NCBI GenBank assembly: GCA_002786065.1
Contig: NHNY01000003.1
Location: 434,001-498,000 of the forward strand
Reading direction: 5' to 3'
Length of the DNA stretch: 64,000 bases
From: Microcyclospora pomicola
Lineage: Eukaryota; Ascomycota; Dothideomycetes; Capnodiales
Shown: piece by piece, positions 60,062 through 64,000 of the stretch
Layout: every line of letters starts with the position of its first letter
Position numbering within the stretch: the first letter of the stretch is position 1
Program-made: the position numbers and the translations under genes
Notes under the pieces: model-generated
What the model saw: the letters and a program-made list of their open reading frames with translations, nothing else
Told to the model about the DNA's origin: nothing
Database searches by the model: none

Positions 60062-62480
60062 CTTGAAGATTAAGGTGGTGGTGGTTTGGTTGAAACGAGT
60101 GTAAAGGCAACGAGTGCACGAGTTGGATGTAGAGGGAAAGGAAGGTAAATTGCTGGCTGACGAGAGGAAGAAGAAGAGAGAAGAAGTGCGACGCAGGTGA
60201 CGGTTATGTAGATGTGCTGGTGGACGCGCCGAGAACTCTCCTCCAGACTCCCTGCGCTCACCAATAACGCCGGCGACAGGTTTGTGTTTCTCCCTGTTGC
60301 GCACCGTTGCTGGGGCTCGTCAATAGACTTCGGCGTCGGTCAACGTCTGCTAGACGCGTGCACGCCGTTGACTGGCTGCAGGAAATGAGCTGACCAGATC
60401 GGGCAACGCTACTCGGCCGTACCTGCCGTAGCGCGGCGGCAGTGACGAGTGAAGTGGAGAGCCGGAGATGAGCTGCAACATTCTCTCACTACTACACAGC
60501 AATACTCTCTCCTTTACCACCACCACCACCACCCACCGTCTGCCGCGTCTCCGTAGGTAGCAATTCAATGATTCGCGAGTGACGATCCCGTGCGTTGGCT
60601 TCCTGCTGCTCACCTGATTCTTGATCGCCTTTCAGGAGTCACCACAGCGCCCGTTGCAGCCCCCCTGGTCATCTCCAACGGCGTGCCGACAACGTGGCCG
60701 ACCATTTCTATCTACACGAGCCTTGCTAGTCGTACAAGTGCATCCAAATGTTGAAATCTCGACATGGGCCAACTACCGACAGACAAACGTTCAACGTTCA
60801 GGTACAGTAGTTACTGTATATAGACTCGATACGGGGATGATCTCTTCCACAACCACAGACATCCCAACCCGGTCAAACATTTCACATGCATGCTCGCCCG
60901 ACCTATCATTCCTCACCCGCCGCGGGACACCAGCGCTCCAATCTTCAACCAAAACCCAAACGCACTCGAGCACGCCGCCAAGACCCGACCCACCCTCAAA
61001 GGTTCGCGCGGCGCCTCCCCTGTGTCAATGTGCCACTCACCTTCACGACCACCACTCACGACCATCACTAACTTCGCGGGACGAGTTCCCTTTAATGTCC
61101 AAATACGAGGTGCCCGTGGTGGAGACGGTGCCCCGGACGTCGTGTGGGATCTGGTTCCTATCGTCCAACTAACCACCTGCTACTGTATGTCTTCATCTCC
61201 TGCCCAACACGGCTATATGCTTATATAAGGCCTCTGGGGCGTGCACCGCACAGTCCAATCGCCATGTCTCATCCGGCATTCGTCCGTTGCGCACGCGCTC
61301 TCTTTCTCAGGAGACAGGAGAGAGAAAGCAGCGATGCTATCAATAACACGAGCACGGCGTGTGCGCCGGACAGCGATGTGATGCACAGATCGCATCGGAT
61401 CATCAACGGTGCTATCGACGACCGCGGCGGCCTTTGACGGTGCGCACGCCGTCGTCCGAAAATACACCTGTACCTGTTCCGTCATCCCCGGACCACGCAG
61501 TCAGTGTACCTAGCTACCTCCAACGACTCCCTGCCGCGCATCTGTACCAGACATCGACTCGGGCAAGTGATCGCTGCAACAGGCTGAGTGTTGATGTTTG
61601 ATTTGCGTGTTGATTAACACCCGCCTGATATAGGTCTGTCTAAGATAAGGTATAGAGAGGCGCAGCCACTCCTGTTGAGGATCTTCATTCCGGAAATCCT
61701 GCTGACCCTTTCACGCACTACTGCTTATTATTAGGCGCCGACAGCATATCCGGACCGTATACATACATACATACATGTACTCAGTCTGTGACAGACGACC
61801 GGATAGAGGTGATGAGTCTGGACTCAAAGGGCTACATACCTCCTGATGTCAAAGATGCTTCTTCTCATCGCCCGCGTACACCTCACCACTACCATCATCA
61901 CTGTACACGTCGCATTCACCCTCCTTGAAGCGATTCATGCGCAACGTATCCAGCTTATAAAGCGCTCACATGTATTACTACTATATTCGACCTCAACAGG
62001 GTAACTTCTGAACTTGCCCAAGCCGCTCCTGGTCGCAGAACTACTGTCCGCCGCCTTCTTCCATCCGTAGATACTAGAAACATGATGCTACCTACTTACC
62101 GTACTCACCCCAAGCACCGAATCTCGCTTCTCTGTCTCTGCTTGTGCCTCTACCTCTGAGAATCGAGTCCACCTCCCACCTACCTCATGAAACGTCGAAC
62201 CTGTTCATCACATCGCGAATTGTGCGTCGGGAGGTCGATGTGCTGCGGTGTGTTGCGGTGCATGGTGTACATGTACAATGGATAGCATAACTACATGCCG
62301 TTCTCTCCATTCATCCACCCACCCATTTACACACGAAGCTCCGATCGAAAGGCGCCGACGTGGGCTTCAACTTAAGGTACCTTACCTAGCCAACTCGCGA
62401 AGATGAAAAATTTAGAAGAGACAGAATGTATTCAAGAAAGAAAATTTCTCCCTCACACATCTTCTACCTTCCCCCTCACT
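60062..62480. other. Intergenic region, no supported gene
   Basis: About 2.4 kb. It contains the CFEM promoter side, a TATATAAGG at 61222-61230 with only a 57-codon frame after it, and the TACA microsatellite listed separately. A palindromic AGGTACCT is at 62375-62382. No gene recognised. Confidence 0.5.
61759..61780. repeat. TACA microsatellite
   Basis: A short run of four TACA units flanked by TA and TGTA. Likely neutral. Confidence 0.8.
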
Positions 62481-63925
62481 CTAAAAAGCATGCTTGGCAT
62501 GAGCTTGGAGATGGCGCAACTTGTGGCCATGTGCATGCGTGGCCTGGGCGTACTCCACCTCGGTGACCACAGTGTAGTCATTGACGGTCACGACATCGGC
62601 GGAGGCTTCGGCAGCCGGCGAGCTCGCGGCGGGAGGAGTGGTCACCGATGACGACGTGCTGGCGATCGTGGAGGTGGCGAAACCAGACGTGGCGGAGGTG
62701 GCGGACGAGACCGACGAGGAGAAGGAGGCGGTGGCATAGGAGCTGACAGCAGCGGCATCGGCCACTGGGGTGCAGGGACCGTTGCTGGCGACACCAAGCG
62801 AGGCGGGCTGGTAGATGGTGGCTGGGTTGGTGTCATCGATGGGGTTGCAGCCGGGAAGCGCGGTGCCAGGGTTGGTCACTTCCTCGTCGTAGGTGATCTT
62901 GAGAGTGCAATCACCGTTCTTGGTGGTGGTATTCTTCATCGCGGTGCACTGACCAACATCCTCGTTGCCGTACTCGTTGTAAGGGCATGAGGCGAGGAGA
63001 GCCGGGATGGCACCTTCCTCCCATCCGTTGAAGAAGTCGGCGTGCCATCCGTAACCAGTGTTGTCACCCATAGCAAGGACAAAGCTGTCCGGGACGACTT
63101 GGTCCACCACACTGTGAAGGTTGAACTGGTTCTCGATGAAGATGTGTGGGAGACGTGTGGGGTGGCTCGTCGGGCAAGGACCGGCAGAGAGGTCGCCATC
63201 CGGGTAGGCCATGTGAGCCTGAGGGTTAGCTGGATCGAAGTCGTCGCCGTTCCAGCAGTGCGGGAAGGTGATTGCGCCATTGAAGCCAGGGTAAGCATCA
63301 CAGTCGGTGACACCGGTGGGAAATCCGCCGTCCGTGCCTTGGTTGTAGCCACCATCGCCATTGCTATGGCAGACCCTGTGGATGATGTTAGTCGCCATGT
63401 CTGAAGAGAAATGGGTATGAGGATAAATTAGCCCTACCATTGAGTGATGTTTTGCTGGTGGATGTTGGGGTTCGCAGCACGCAAAAATGGGTTGCCAGTG
63501 ATCATGCGGAAGCCCTTGGGGAACTCAAATGGATCGGCCTTTGTATCCGCGGAATTGCCAGCATCCTGGTAGTAGAGCTTGTGACCATCGGTCGGTACAC
63601 GCAAATACCCGGAGCCGTCCTTCTTCTCCATGAACAGAGCTGGATGCCAGTAGATACTGTGATCTTGTTCGACCCCATTGCCCTCAGCAGAACCAACGGT
63701 AGTACAGGTCGACTGCTGGAGAGAGTCGTAGGTCACCTCATCGCTGAAAGCGTTGGATCCAAAGAATTGATGAACATGCTGGCTGATGCTGCCCGGGTTC
63801 AAGATTGGATCAGCGCGCTCAACTGCAGTGTCGTCGCCGCCAGGGGTGTACATCACAAACTGCTCAGCAGTTGCGGCGGTCATGAACGCAGCCACCGAGG
63901 CGGCGAGGTAGGTTCGTGCGATCAT
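62481..63925 (-). CDS. DUF1996 secreted protein
   Basis: Exons 63925-63438 and 63375-62481, 460 residues; the intron has a GTAGGG donor and a CCACAG acceptor that restore NITQWVCHSNGDGG. The signal peptide is ARTYLAASVAAFMTAATAE. DUF1996 runs from about residue 25 to 330, with family landmarks GSISQHVHQFFGSNAF, HSIYWHPALFMEKKDG, FRMITGNPFLRA, ITFPHCWNGDDFDP, HMAYP and GYGWHADFFNGW. The tail from about residue 340 is Ser/Thr/Ala-rich and ends in a His-rich stretch (HAHGHKLRHLQAHAKHAF). Such proteins are secreted by filamentous fungi; their activity is unproven, though the conserved His, Asp and Trp residues suggest catalysis or binding. No GPI signal is seen. Confidence 0.92.
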
Positions 63926-64000
63926 TGTAGGGAATGTCTTGATATATATATATATCGTGATATGGAAGGAAAGGTTGTCGTGAGATATGGTAAACAGACG
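63926..64000. other. Promoter-proximal sequence of the DUF1996 gene with a TA run
   Basis: 75 bp before the minus-strand ATG at 63925, with a (TA)n run at 63941-63955 that could act as a TATA element on the minus strand. Confidence 0.4.

Noticed and set aside
61222-61437. TATA-like element followed by a 57-codon frame at 61264-61437
   Set aside because: The short frame has no protein-like features and no start or splice support; the element alone is not enough.

Overview
This window is nuclear DNA of a filamentous ascomycete. Most genes carry one or more 50-80 nt GT-AG introns with CTAAC/CTGAC-like branch points, and the gene families are typical of that group: a HET-domain protein, catalase-peroxidase, a fungal annexin, an AflR-type regulator domain, CFEM and DUF1996 secreted proteins, the rhodopsin-like integral membrane family and a GT71 mannosyltransferase. 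The mix suggests Dothideomycetes, but that class is inferred from gene content and no marker gene proves it. Exon boundaries below were worked out by hand from reading frame, splice sites and family knowledge.

Layout. 1-8 kb: a huge disordered protein resembling the eisosome scaffold family (runs off the left edge) and the DEAD-box helicase DBP9. 8.8-11 kb: an AflR-like regulator domain without a zinc cluster, only 112 bp from a divergent 2-oxoglutarate/Fe(II) oxygenase-like gene. 11.5-17 kb: a nitroreductase, a His-rich protein, a ~115-bp tandem repeat array and an annexin whose frame is broken by a single N. 18-24.5 kb: a 1140-residue disordered orphan and catalase-peroxidase KatG, with a possible second, organelle-type start. 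25.9-35.3 kb: a vicinal-oxygen-chelate protein, a GT71 mannosyltransferase, an AAA ATPase with a long charged N-terminus and a HET protein. 35.8-43.8 kb: a seven-exon secreted protein, a secreted 5'-nucleotidase-like phosphoesterase, an SRR1-like protein, and a divergent isochorismatase-like/cupin pair. 44.7-55.4 kb: a rhodopsin-like membrane protein, an APC amino-acid permease, a peroxisomal-type mitochondrial carrier with a repeated amphipathic tail, a dynactin p24-type protein and an AVT-type vacuolar amino-acid transporter. 55.9-57.5 kb: two neighbouring, apparently damaged copies of a 2EXR/F-box-like family. 59.3-64 kb: a GPI-anchored CFEM-like protein and a DUF1996 secreted protein.

Most genes look like independent housekeeping or surface/stress genes rather than one pathway. 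Themes that recur are redox defence (KatG, nitroreductase), membrane transport (four transporter or carrier genes), cell-surface or secreted proteins, and small-molecule oxidation or hydrolysis (oxygenase, VOC, isochorismatase, cupin). I found no transposon, CRISPR array, rRNA or convincing tRNA. The best leads are the carrier fused to 36-residue tail repeats, the two alternative N-termini of KatG, the tandem repeat array, the orphan AflR-like domain, and the 10-nt deletion in one of the two 2EXR-like copies.
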